Assembly: GCA_027327085.1 (NCBI GenBank)
Contig: DAHWAT010000003.1
Span: 1 to 46,480, forward strand
DNA from: Candidatus Saccharimonadota bacterium
Lineage (GTDB): Bacteria > Patescibacteriota > Saccharimonadia > Saccharimonadales > UBA4665
DNA: 46,480 nt
Direction of reading: 5' to 3'
A program made the translations under genes and the position numbers. Below are positions 39,972 through 46,480 of this stretch, in pieces. The notes under the pieces are model-generated. The model did not search any database. It was given only the letters and a program-made list of their open reading frames with translations, and had not been told where the DNA came from. Within the stretch, counting starts at the first letter, position 1. Each line of letters opens with the position of its first letter.

Positions 39972-40463
39972 ATGGCAGCCATAATTCTTATTATCGTCTT
40001 ATTTTTTCTGATATCTTTTGCCGGGGTTATTTTCTTCGGCGCTCCATATCTACCTACACTGAAACTCCAGATTAAAACGGCACTCGAGCTAGCGGACTTA
40101 AGTAAAGGACAAACTTTAATTGAGTTAGGTTGTGGCGATGGCAGAGTGCTGATTGCGGCTGCCCAAGAAGGGATTAACTGTGTCGGCTACGAGTTAAACC
40201 CGGTAATGGCTTTAATAGCATGGCTAAGAACCAGGCGCTACTCCAGCCTAGTCAAGATCGTATGGGGGGATTTTTGGCGCAAATCATGGCCTGAAGCCGA
40301 CGCTATATTTGTCTTTTTATTAGACAAGTATATGGACAGATTGGATAAAAAATGTATTCAATATCCGTATAAGCCGCTTAAGTTAGTTAGTTTTGCCTTC
40401 AGTATTAAAGCCAAAAAACCAATTAAAACAGCAAATGGAGTATTTCTGTATCACTATAAATAG
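39972..40463 (+). CDS. Membrane-anchored class I SAM-dependent methyltransferase-like protein
   Basis: A membrane helix at the N-terminus (about residues 2-24) precedes a compact Rossmann core with motif I LIELGCGDGRVLIAA, an acidic ribose-binding residue in CVGYELNPVMA and the motif IVWGDFW. At 163 aa it is small and lacks an obvious target-recognition domain. Similar anchored methyltransferases are common in CPR genomes, with unknown substrates. It follows xseB by 6 nt and is probably the last gene of that unit. Confidence 0.8.
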   Translation: MAAIILIIVLFFLISFAGVIFFGAPYLPTLKLQIKTALELADLSKGQTLIELGCGDGRVLIAAAQEGINCVGYELNPVMALIAWLRTRRYSSLVKIVWGDFWRKSWPEADAIFVFLLDKYMDRLDKKCIQYPYKPLKLVSFAFSIKAKKPIKTANGVFLYHYK

Positions 40464-40498
40464 TTGCTAGTAGTCTGTTATTTAGGTAAGATAAAAAC

Positions 40499-41155
40499 AT
40501 GATTAAGCATAATCAGTCTGGTGCGGTAAGTAGCTTGATTATAATAATGACATTATCTGTTATTTTAGTCTTTGCCATCATTTTTGGCGTTAGTGAATAT
40601 TCCGGTAAACAACATTATAAAAACGATGATCAACAACTTATTAATACAGCCGTAACCAAAGCCGTTAATCAACAAATTACGATACAAGATGCTAAGTTTG
40701 CTCAGACAGAGCAATACCCACTAAACACCTATAATGGGCCACAGGAGTATGGCAGTATAGCGCTTAAGTATCCTAAGACTTGGAGTGGCTATATAGATAC
40801 CAGCGGCGATAATAATAGTCTTTTATCGCTTTATTTTAATCCCGGCCTGGTGCCATCTCTAGCTAACCAGTCGGCGGTTTATGCCTTGACGGTTCAAGTT
40901 GTTAATCAGACATATTCTCAAACGATCCAAGCTTTTCAGCAACAAAGCGGGATTACAACTGTTGCTTATGCGTTACCTAAGGTTAGTAAAGTGGTAGGAG
41001 TAGAGGTTAGCGGTCCAATCAGTCAGAATCAAACCAATGAAACCATGGTTGTTTTACCTCTTAGAACTAACACATTAGAGATTGCAACAGATGGCACAGC
41101 CAATTTAGCTGCTTTCAATAATATAATCTTGCCTAATTTAAGCTTTTCACCCTAA
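40499..41155 (+). CDS. Exported/membrane-anchored protein, unknown function
   Basis: The 218-aa protein has an N-terminal hydrophobic helix in HNQSGAVSSLIIIMTLSVILVF (about residues 4-28; pilin-like in character but without a clear prepilin peptidase site) and an extracellular Asn/Gln/Ser-rich domain with YGSIALKYPKTWSGYI, a motif seen in PsbP-like folds. TTGCTA (40464-40469), a 17-nt spacer and TAAGAT (40487-40492) end 6 nt before the ATG, so the transcript is probably leaderless. The function is unknown. Confidence 0.7.
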   Translation: MIKHNQSGAVSSLIIIMTLSVILVFAIIFGVSEYSGKQHYKNDDQQLINTAVTKAVNQQITIQDAKFAQTEQYPLNTYNGPQEYGSIALKYPKTWSGYIDTSGDNNSLLSLYFNPGLVPSLANQSAVYALTVQVVNQTYSQTIQAFQQQSGITTVAYALPKVSKVVGVEVSGPISQNQTNETMVVLPLRTNTLEIATDGTANLAAFNNIILPNLSFSP

Positions 41156-41217
41156 TAAGTTTAGGTTACAATGAGTTTAGCAAGTGAGGGGTAATTTAAG
41201 GGACAGTATCTTATTTT

Positions 41218-41937
41218 ATGGGTATTCAACAACAAAAAGCAAAACAGATGTCGTATGGTCTATTCTTAAGTGTTGCTGAAGAACTAAAATTACCTTTTTT
41301 GCAGATCGCTCGGTTAGCTGAAGCTAGTCAGTCTTTAGCGACAGACCCAGCTTATAAAGATATTGAGTCGACAGCTCAATCGGCTTTAAGACTGGTCGAT
41401 AATTATATACTAGGCCTTCGTTTAAACCTGATGCCCCAAACAATATCTCTTGAAAACGTATCAGTATCCTCGGTACTATATAACACCCAACAACAACTTG
41501 ATAGTTTCGCTAAAACTTACGACGTAAGCTTAGATTTAGTGGTGGCTGGTAAATTTGGCCCAGTCGTTGCCAATGAGCAGGCACTACAGGCAGCTTTGGT
41601 GAGCCTTGGTGCTGCTTTAATAGAGGCTTTGCCGTCTATTAATAGCGGTCAATTAAAGCTGCAGCTAGCCACTCACCGCAGCCGTTATGGCATAGTCGCC
41701 GGTATCTATGCTGATACCAGACAAATTAGTCAGACCACCCTTAAGGCTGGCCACAAGTTAGCCTCGATTAGCAGGCAGCCTTTAGTCGACCTTAGCCATA
41801 CCAGCGGTGCAGGCGTTTTTGTAGCTAGTTCCATCCTTGAAGCAATGGATCTGAAATTGGGTTTTAGCCGTCATAATAATTGGTATGGTCTGGCAACTAT
41901 ACTGCAGCCCAGCCGACAACTTCAGCTAGTGCCATGA
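41218..41937 (+). CDS. Degenerate histidine kinase-like protein (phosphoacceptor His replaced)
   Basis: The 239-aa soluble protein aligns with the DHp and ATPase parts of sensor kinases. The H-box position reads FLSVAEELKLPF: it fits F.N.SHELRTPL with Glu21 in place of the histidine. An N-box-like helix is present as NEQALQAALVSLGAALIEALP (in two parts) without the key Asn. A G-box-like SGAGVFVASSILEAM and a final NNWYGLATILQP strand follow. It probably cannot autophosphorylate. There is no sensor or membrane domain. It overlaps the next gene by 4 nt (ATGA), a degenerate receiver, so the two form a pair. The alignment is by eye. Confidence 0.75.
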   Translation: MGIQQQKAKQMSYGLFLSVAEELKLPFLQIARLAEASQSLATDPAYKDIESTAQSALRLVDNYILGLRLNLMPQTISLENVSVSSVLYNTQQQLDSFAKTYDVSLDLVVAGKFGPVVANEQALQAALVSLGAALIEALPSINSGQLKLQLATHRSRYGIVAGIYADTRQISQTTLKAGHKLASISRQPLVDLSHTSGAGVFVASSILEAMDLKLGFSRHNNWYGLATILQPSRQLQLVP

Positions 41938-42317
41938 AGATACTACTAGTTGAGCCTGATAGGCTTTTAGCTAAAGTTTATAGACAGGCTTTAGAGTCAA
42001 AGGGCCATCATCTAGTTAGCGCATCTACTGCCCAAGAGGGGATTGCTAAGGTCGATGAGTTTAAACCAGATTTAATAATTCTTGAGATACAGCTTGTTGA
42101 ACATTCTGGCGTAGAGTTCATGCATGAACTTCGGTCTTATGAGGATTGGCTTGATATACCGGTCATCATTAACTCTATTGTTCCGCCTGCGGAATTTAAT
42201 CATAGCTTTAAAATATTAAAGCATGAACTTAAAGTGTCAGATTATCTTTATAAACCGGATTGTTCACTTAAAACACTGCTAGCTAAAGTTAGTAATTTTG
42301 ATCCAGTCTTAAAGTGA
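41934..42317 (+). CDS. Degenerate receiver-domain protein (phosphoacceptor Asp replaced by Glu)
   Basis: The 127-aa product is a CheY-like fold: KILLVEPD at the start, PDLIILEIQL in the middle and DYLYKPD near the end (Lys107 conserved). The phosphorylated aspartate is Glu51, a change often used to mimic the phosphorylated state, and one acidic-pair residue is replaced (E-P-D, 7-9). It has no output domain. The ATG at 41934 is chosen since it overlaps the kinase-like stop and gives the normal receiver start; an upstream in-frame start (41880) would add 18 unrelated residues. recO overlaps its stop by 4 nt. Confidence 0.82.
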   Translation: MKILLVEPDRLLAKVYRQALESKGHHLVSASTAQEGIAKVDEFKPDLIILEIQLVEHSGVEFMHELRSYEDWLDIPVIINSIVPPAEFNHSFKILKHELKVSDYLYKPDCSLKTLLAKVSNFDPVLK

Positions 42318-43021
42318 AAACGATTAACAGCCAAGGTATTATCTTAAGCCGAACGAATTATGCCGAGGCTGATAGAATTTTAACCATTTTGACGCCTAAA
42401 TATGGCAAGTTACGCCTGATAGCTAAAGGGGTACGTAAGGTAAAGTCAAAACTAGCTGGTGGGATTGAGCTGTTTAGTGTCAGCGAAATTAGCTATATCA
42501 ATGGTAAGCGGGAAATTGGCACCTTAGTATCGGCAAGACTCAAAACCAATTATGCGACTATAGTTAGGGATATCGAAAGGGTTCAACTTGGTTATGAGTT
42601 GATGCGCATGCTTAATCGAGTTACTGAAGATCATCCTGAGGAACTCTATTTTAATATCCTAAACAGTAGCTTTATGGCTCTTAATGACCAGGAGATCAGT
42701 CAACAGCTTATCTATTTATGGTTTATGGCGCAGTTACTTAAGGCTAACGGTCATAGCCCAAATTTATTATCTGACAGCAGTGGCCAAAAATTGATCGAAA
42801 CTGGCTACTATAGCTTTGACTTCGATAGAATGAATTTTAACGCTCAAATAGATGGCATTTATAATGCTAGACACATCAAGTTACTGCGTCTTTTATTTGG
42901 CGATTATGATATTCAAAAAATTAATAACATTAACAATGTTGAACAGTATACTGCCGAGCTTAAAGAACTAATGCTAGCAATGAGCCGAGATCACTTGCCT
43001 CAACTTAATAATCTTAGATAA
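42314..43021 (+). CDS. recO: DNA repair protein RecO
   Basis: RecO helps load RecA onto SSB-coated DNA. The 235-aa protein has the N-terminal OB fold (INSQGIILSRTNYAEADRILTILTP, then GKLRLIAKGVRKVKSKLAG) and the helical C-terminal domain. The zinc-finger cysteines present in many RecO proteins are absent. The start is a GTG overlapping the preceding stop (GTGA), so it is cotranslated with the degenerate two-component pair. Confidence 0.92.
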   Translation: MKTINSQGIILSRTNYAEADRILTILTPKYGKLRLIAKGVRKVKSKLAGGIELFSVSEISYINGKREIGTLVSARLKTNYATIVRDIERVQLGYELMRMLNRVTEDHPEELYFNILNSSFMALNDQEISQQLIYLWFMAQLLKANGHSPNLLSDSSGQKLIETGYYSFDFDRMNFNAQIDGIYNARHIKLLRLLFGDYDIQKINNINNVEQYTAELKELMLAMSRDHLPQLNNLR

Positions 43022-43093
43022 CTAGCTCCGAAAAGACCAATAATACGCTTAAACAGACTAAATATTGATAGTTTCTAGGTTATAATAAGACCA

Positions 43094-44575
43094 ATGAATC
43101 AATCAACCAGTCTAGAAACTATTGTCAGTTTATGTAAACGCCGGGGTTTTATTTATCAGGGGAGTGAAATCTACGGCGGTTTAGCAGGTACTTGGGACTA
43201 TGGACCCCTAGGAGTGAGTCTTAAACGCAATATTTTAAATTTATGGTGGAGAATGTTTGTTGAAGAGCGAGATGACATTTACGGCGTTGACGCAGCTATT
43301 TTAATGAACCAAAAGGTTTGGCAAGCTTCAGGACATGTCGATACCTTCTCTGATCCTTTAGTTGAAGATCTAGTTAATCATAAAAGATATCGAGCCGACC
43401 ATTTACTCAAAGATCAGGGCATTGATACCAAAGGCTTAACGGCTCAGCAATTAGACGAGCTGATTAAAAACAACAAAATTAAGAGTCCTGACGGTAATGA
43501 TTTAAGCAGCGTGCGACAGTTCAATATGATGTTTAAGACGCAGGTTGGGCCAACTTGGATGGGATGGCAGGCAGATGGTGACAATTATTTAACTGGAAAA
43601 ATACAGCCAAAGTCCTCATCCGGTGAAGCATTAGCAGACTTTACGATTGATGAAAATAGAGCTTTTAGTGAGATTATTGCTTTTGATAAAAATGCCCAAA
43701 GTTATCTGAGGCCAGAAACTGCTCAAGGTATTTTTACTAACTTTAGTAATATTGTTGACTCGTTTTACCCTGATTTACCGTTTGGTATTGCTCAGCAGGG
43801 AAAAGCCTTTCGTAATGAAATCAGCCCACGTGATTTTATTTTTAGGTCAAGAGAGTTTGAACAAATGGAGATTGAATATTTTGTTAGCCCAGATAATTGG
43901 CAAGAATCATTTGAAATGTGGCGAGGCTTAGTCTGGCAATGGCTAGAAGCTTTGGGCTTAGATAAAGCTAGTATCCATGAGCTAGAAGTTCCAGAAAGTG
44001 ATCGAGCCCACTACAGCAAAAGAACTATTGATTTTGAGTACGACTTTCCAATAGGCCGAGAAGAACTGCTTGGACTGGCCTACAGGACTGACTTTGATTT
44101 AATGAATCTACAAAGTTTTAGTGGTAAGAAGCAAGAGTATCGACCAAAGAATGGTGATAAAGCCTTTGTTCCACACGTTATTGAACCCTCTTTCGGCGTA
44201 GAGAGAACCATCATGGCTGTTTTAAGTGGGGCTTATAGAGAGGATGAAGTTAACGGTGAAAAGAGGGCTTATCTTAAACTACCGATTAATTTAGCGCCTG
44301 TTCGTGTAGCCGTTTCGCCTTTACTAAAAAATAAGCCCGAGTTAGTCGATAAAGCTCGAGAAGTTTATGTTTGGCTGAAAAAGAACTACACTGCAGTTAT
44401 GTGGGACGATAATGGCAACATCGGTAAGCGTTATCGTCGACAGGACGAAATAGGTACACCGTTTTGTGTCACAATTGACTTCGATAGTTTAAAAGACGAT
44501 ACAGTGACAGTTAGGCTGCGCGATACTACTGAGCAGCAAAGAGTTAAAGTGGACAGTCTAGCTAAAATTATTTAA
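43094..44575 (+). CDS. glyS: Glycyl-tRNA synthetase, single-chain class II type, with an insertion
   Basis: This is the eukaryote/Gram-positive-like homodimeric GlyRS. Motifs include GSEIYGGLAGTWDYGPLG, SYLRPETAQGIF, FRNEISPRDFIFRSREFEQMEIE (motif 2, in parts), and VIEPSFGVERT (motif 3), followed by the anticodon-binding domain with DDNGNIGKRYRRQDEIGTP. About 50 residues (153-203) separate the MMFKTQVGP and YLRPETAQ motifs, longer than in the Bacillus enzyme. TATAAT (43081-43086) ends 7 nt before the ATG, with no ribosome-binding site. Confidence 0.95.
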   Translation: MNQSTSLETIVSLCKRRGFIYQGSEIYGGLAGTWDYGPLGVSLKRNILNLWWRMFVEERDDIYGVDAAILMNQKVWQASGHVDTFSDPLVEDLVNHKRYRADHLLKDQGIDTKGLTAQQLDELIKNNKIKSPDGNDLSSVRQFNMMFKTQVGPTWMGWQADGDNYLTGKIQPKSSSGEALADFTIDENRAFSEIIAFDKNAQSYLRPETAQGIFTNFSNIVDSFYPDLPFGIAQQGKAFRNEISPRDFIFRSREFEQMEIEYFVSPDNWQESFEMWRGLVWQWLEALGLDKASIHELEVPESDRAHYSKRTIDFEYDFPIGREELLGLAYRTDFDLMNLQSFSGKKQEYRPKNGDKAFVPHVIEPSFGVERTIMAVLSGAYREDEVNGEKRAYLKLPINLAPVRVAVSPLLKNKPELVDKAREVYVWLKKNYTAVMWDDNGNIGKRYRRQDEIGTPFCVTIDFDSLKDDTVTVRLRDTTEQQRVKVDSLAKII

Positions 44576-44609
44576 TAAGCAACTAAAATGTCATTAAACA
44601 AGGAAAAAA

Positions 44610-45179
44610 ATGATTAAAAAAAACAGACCTAATGTCTACGCTTTTATCGATAGCCAAAATTTAAATTTAGGCAGTCAAAAAATGGGTTGGAAAGTAGACT
44701 GGAGAAAGTTTAGACATTTTTTAGAAGATCAATACGGTGTCACCAAAGCGTATATGTTTATAGGCTATATGAGTGAAAATGAAGCCTTGTATGAATATAT
44801 GCATGAGTTAGGCTATTTAGTGGTTTTAAAGCCAACCATTGATGTGGCCGGCCTTGAAGCGAACCGACAAAATATTGCTGAGGTGCACGAAGATAGAGAC
44901 AAGCCAACGGTAAAAGGTAATGTTGATGCCGAATTGGTACTTTATGCCATGAAGGAGCAGCCTAATTATGATAAAGCTATAATCGTGTCTGGTGATGGCG
45001 ACTTTTATAGTTTAATAGAATATTTAGATCAAGTCGGTAAACTAGAAAGAGTGATGGCACCTAATTGGCAATATTCCAGCTTGCTCAAGCCATATGAGAA
45101 TAAAATCGTAAGGTTAGATAAATTACGTCGTAAATTAGCCTATCATGATAAAAAAAGAATAATTAAAAAGGAGAAGTAA
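44610..45179 (+). CDS. NYN-domain ribonuclease-like protein (LabA/DUF88)
   Basis: NYN domains are PIN-like metal-dependent RNases. The 189-aa protein has acidic motifs in the expected order: VYAFIDSQNLNLG, GNVDAELVLYAM, and IIVSGDGDFYSLIEYL, whose aspartates would hold the metal. The C-terminus is strongly basic (HDKKRIIKKEK), suiting RNA binding. AAGGAAAA precedes the ATG. The MBL hydrolase gene starts 4 nt after its stop, so they are cotranscribed. The RNA target is unknown. Confidence 0.88.
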   Translation: MIKKNRPNVYAFIDSQNLNLGSQKMGWKVDWRKFRHFLEDQYGVTKAYMFIGYMSENEALYEYMHELGYLVVLKPTIDVAGLEANRQNIAEVHEDRDKPTVKGNVDAELVLYAMKEQPNYDKAIIVSGDGDFYSLIEYLDQVGKLERVMAPNWQYSSLLKPYENKIVRLDKLRRKLAYHDKKRIIKKEK

Positions 45180-45183
45180 TTTT

Positions 45184-45810
45184 ATGAAGATAACCAAGTA
45201 CATTCATGCCTGTTTATTAGTTGAAACCGATGACAGGGTGGCCTTATTTGACCCGGGGTCAATGAGTTATTCAGCTTTTCCGCTGAACAGTCTCAATCAG
45301 CTGGACGATATTTTAATAACCCATATCCACCAGGATCATATCCACATGCCCTTCATTAAAGATCTAGTAGCTAAATTTCCAAATGTTAGGATTACTTCTA
45401 CTCCTCAAGTAGTTGAGCTACTAAAGGGGGAGGGAATTAAAGCCCAAACCAATCCACCGGAGGGTGTTGAATTTTTCGAAGCGCCACATGAGAGCGTTGA
45501 ACCATTATTCCCAGCTCCGGAAGAGATAGGGATTCATTACCTCGACAAGCTGACCAATCCGGGCGATTCCCATAGCTTTAAGGAGTCTAAGGATATATTA
45601 GCATTACCAATTACCGCACCTTGGGGCAGTTCAATTAGGGCCTTAAATCTGGCTTTAGAACTAAAACCTAAATTTGTCATACCTATACACGATTGGCACT
45701 GGAATGAAGAAGCTCGCCATCAGATGTATGATGGTTATGCAGCCGTTCTGGCTAAAGCCAATATTGAGCTCTTTAAGATGGAAACTGGACAGGCAATAGA
45801 AGTAAACTAG
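45184..45810 (+). CDS. Metallo-beta-lactamase-fold hydrolase (UlaG-like)
   Basis: The 208-aa protein has the two-metal motif THIHQDHIHM (HxHxDH), an early Asp in ALFDPGSM, the DSHSFK motif as a further metal ligand, and IPIHDWHWN near the end. This is the single-domain MBL type related to UlaG lactonases, with the substrate unknown; RNase Z or J are excluded by the lack of their extra domains. AAAGGAG lies 10 nt before the ATG. It shares an operon with the NYN protein. Confidence 0.88.
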   Translation: MKITKYIHACLLVETDDRVALFDPGSMSYSAFPLNSLNQLDDILITHIHQDHIHMPFIKDLVAKFPNVRITSTPQVVELLKGEGIKAQTNPPEGVEFFEAPHESVEPLFPAPEEIGIHYLDKLTNPGDSHSFKESKDILALPITAPWGSSIRALNLALELKPKFVIPIHDWHWNEEARHQMYDGYAAVLAKANIELFKMETGQAIEVN

Positions 45811-45820
45811 TCTAATATAA

Positions 45821-46192
45821 TACACAGCAGAATCCGATTTAGTACTTACTACTCAAGCGGAATATATTCCAGCTGAAGACAAAAGCTTAGTTCCTGGTTT
45901 TGCTGAAGTTGTTAACGGCTGGAAGTTTACCGCAGTAGGACTACCGATAGTAGCACACGAGCCTTCAATGTGTGGCTTATTTATTGCAAAAAATCTAATT
46001 GTAGACCATGAAACACGGGTGAAAAAGGTTATAGGTGTAGTTTTCTATGAGTTTTATGAACCACTTGAGCCAACTAACGATGAGAGGGCTCAAGTTGATG
46101 GATTAAGGATAGACGATGATGAAACCCTATATAATCATATAGCTATTTTTAGAGCAGCGAGAATTGCTCTTGGCGATAGAACGGTAGGGTAA
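45821..46192 (+). pseudogene. Open frame with no usable start; truncated or non-canonical-start gene
   Basis: The frame is open from 45821 to a TAA at 46190-46192 (123 codons) and reads like a protein throughout: EYIPAEDKSLVPGFAEVVNG early, then WKFTAVGLPIVAHEPS, MCGLFIAKNLIVDHETRVKK and VFYEFYEPLEP. The only ATG is at 45968, which would drop about 49 plausible residues; there is no ATG, GTG or TTG earlier in frame. It could be a gene that lost its 5' end, one that starts at ATT (45866), or a 74-aa gene from 45968. A TATAAT lies at 45816-45821. The protein family is not recognised. Confidence 0.45.
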
Positions 46193-46280
46193 AATAAAAT
46201 TTTTCTAATTCCTAAGTCTCTCTGCCCATATTTAAAAGTGTTCAAAATAAAGCCTTTCAAACGAGTCAATTTAGACTTTC

Positions 46281-46301
46281 AGCCCCGTCTTGGGACTTTT
46301 T
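46281..46301 (+). terminator. Probable rho-independent terminator
   Basis: AGCCC (46281-46285) pairs with GGG-A-CT (46292-46297, one bulged A) around a CGTCTT loop, followed by a T run (46297-46301). It follows the start-less ORF and precedes the RHH promoter. The rest of 46193-46328 shows nothing else. Confidence 0.45.
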
Positions 46302-46328
46302 ATCTAGGTCTCTTTAATAATAATAAAT

Positions 46329-46360
46329 CTATTGACAATCAATAGTATATTCAATATATT
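46329..46360 (+). promoter_or_regulatory. RHH gene promoter with two overlapping inverted repeats (likely operator)
   Basis: TTGACA (46332-46337), a 17-nt spacer and TATATT (46355-46360) end 6 nt before the ATG. CTATTGA-CAA-TCAATAG (46329-46345) is a perfect 7-bp inverted repeat over the -35 box, and TATATT-C-AATATA (46346-46358) a second one running into the -10 box. This is what an autorepressing ribbon-helix-helix protein would bind (inference). Confidence 0.6.
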
Positions 46361-46366
46361 TAAAGT

Positions 46367-46480
46367 ATGAAAACAGTTAGCTACTCACTAGATGATGAAA
46401 CTGCAGCAGGCATTAAAGATATCGCCAAGAAGTCCAAAATGTCTAGCAGTGACGTAGTGCGTTCTATGTACACCCGGATG
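46367..46480 (+). CDS. Ribbon-helix-helix (CopG/Arc-like) DNA-binding protein, 3' end outside window
   Basis: The first 38 residues are visible: MKTVSYSLDDETAAGI, then KDIAKKSKMSSSDVVRSMY. This is a short beta strand followed by two helices with the SSSDVVR turn, the RHH pattern of CopG-type regulators and antitoxins. The gene has a consensus promoter and predicted leaderless start, with operator-like repeats upstream. A toxin partner could lie beyond the window edge. Confidence 0.75.
   Translation, partial: MKTVSYSLDDETAAGIKDIAKKSKMSSSDVVRSMYTRM

Noticed and set aside
41880-41933. Upstream start of the degenerate receiver
   Set aside because: The extra residues do not fit the receiver fold and overlap the kinase-like gene; ATG 41934 gives the canonical start and an ATGA junction.
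43827-43832. CACGTG as a possible parS core
   Set aside because: The flanks do not form the longer palindrome of parS, and it lies inside glyS coding sequence, so it is probably chance.
1-46480. UGA recoded to glycine, as in some CPR lineages
   Set aside because: RF2 is present and several genes end in TGA (secA, xseA overlap, degenerate kinase and receiver), with no in-frame TGA inside conserved proteins.
1-46480. tRNA or rRNA genes, insertion sequences or prophage
   Set aside because: Intergenic gaps were scanned by eye and no cloverleaf, transposase, integrase or terminal repeats were found.

Overview
The window looks like a chromosomal segment of a reduced-genome member of the Candidate Phyla Radiation (Patescibacteria), most likely a Saccharibacterium (TM7). 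This rests on gene content and protein style, not on a database search: short housekeeping proteins, tight packing (most gaps under 100 bp), moderately AT-rich DNA, a short ProRS without its editing insert, and dominance of translation, secretion, proteolysis and cell-wall genes. CTP synthase is the only obvious biosynthetic enzyme. RF1 and RF2 are both present and TGA is used as a stop, so the standard bacterial code applies; this argues against the UGA=Gly lineages.

Layout. 1-3.8 kb: 3' end of ileS, rplU, a 470-bp gap with a candidate structured RNA and a terminator, a 42-aa basic peptide, then parA converging on parB-lepB. 3.9-7.6 kb: an envelope operon (LCP-like protein with a degenerate active site, a polytopic membrane protein, an HtrA protease). 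7.7-10 kb (minus strand): prfA-prmC and rpmE. 10.1-11.8 kb: four short accessory genes (XRE regulator and three unknowns). 11.9-20.3 kb: rpsB-tsf-frr, two intramembrane proteases (RseP-like, CPBP), proS, greA, lysS and a zincin. 20.3-21.3 kb: a toxin-like gene facing a predicted small RNA, then a small membrane protein. 21.3-24.4 kb: HAD phosphatase, Cas4/RecB-like nuclease, serS, hibernation factor. 24.5-33.9 kb: secA, an M16 peptidase, prfB, then ftsE-ftsX, a secreted coiled-coil/CHAP hydrolase and a CtpA protease. 34-38.6 kb: pyrG, a lone receiver, rpmA with an RNA methylase, and a flippase-like protein. 38.6-45.8 kb: xseAB, a methyltransferase, a secreted protein, a pseudo-histidine-kinase/pseudo-receiver pair overlapping recO, glyS, a NYN nuclease and an MBL hydrolase. 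The end holds a start-less ORF and the beginning of a ribbon-helix-helix gene with an operator-like promoter.

How it works together. The core genes make and release proteins (ribosomal proteins, EF-Ts, RRF, RF1/RF2 and PrmC, five tRNA synthetases), export and process them (SecA, LepB, HtrA, RseP, CtpA) and remodel the wall (FtsEX with the CHAP protein, LCP-like protein). The most interesting signals are: a recurring promoter design in which a -10 box, often extended TGnTATAAT, lies 6-9 nt before the start codon, implying widespread leaderless mRNAs; a two-component pair in which both phosphoacceptors appear replaced by glutamate; a promoter-hairpin-T-tract small RNA placed tail to tail with a toxin-like gene; and a structured plus-strand RNA candidate near 1.1 kb.
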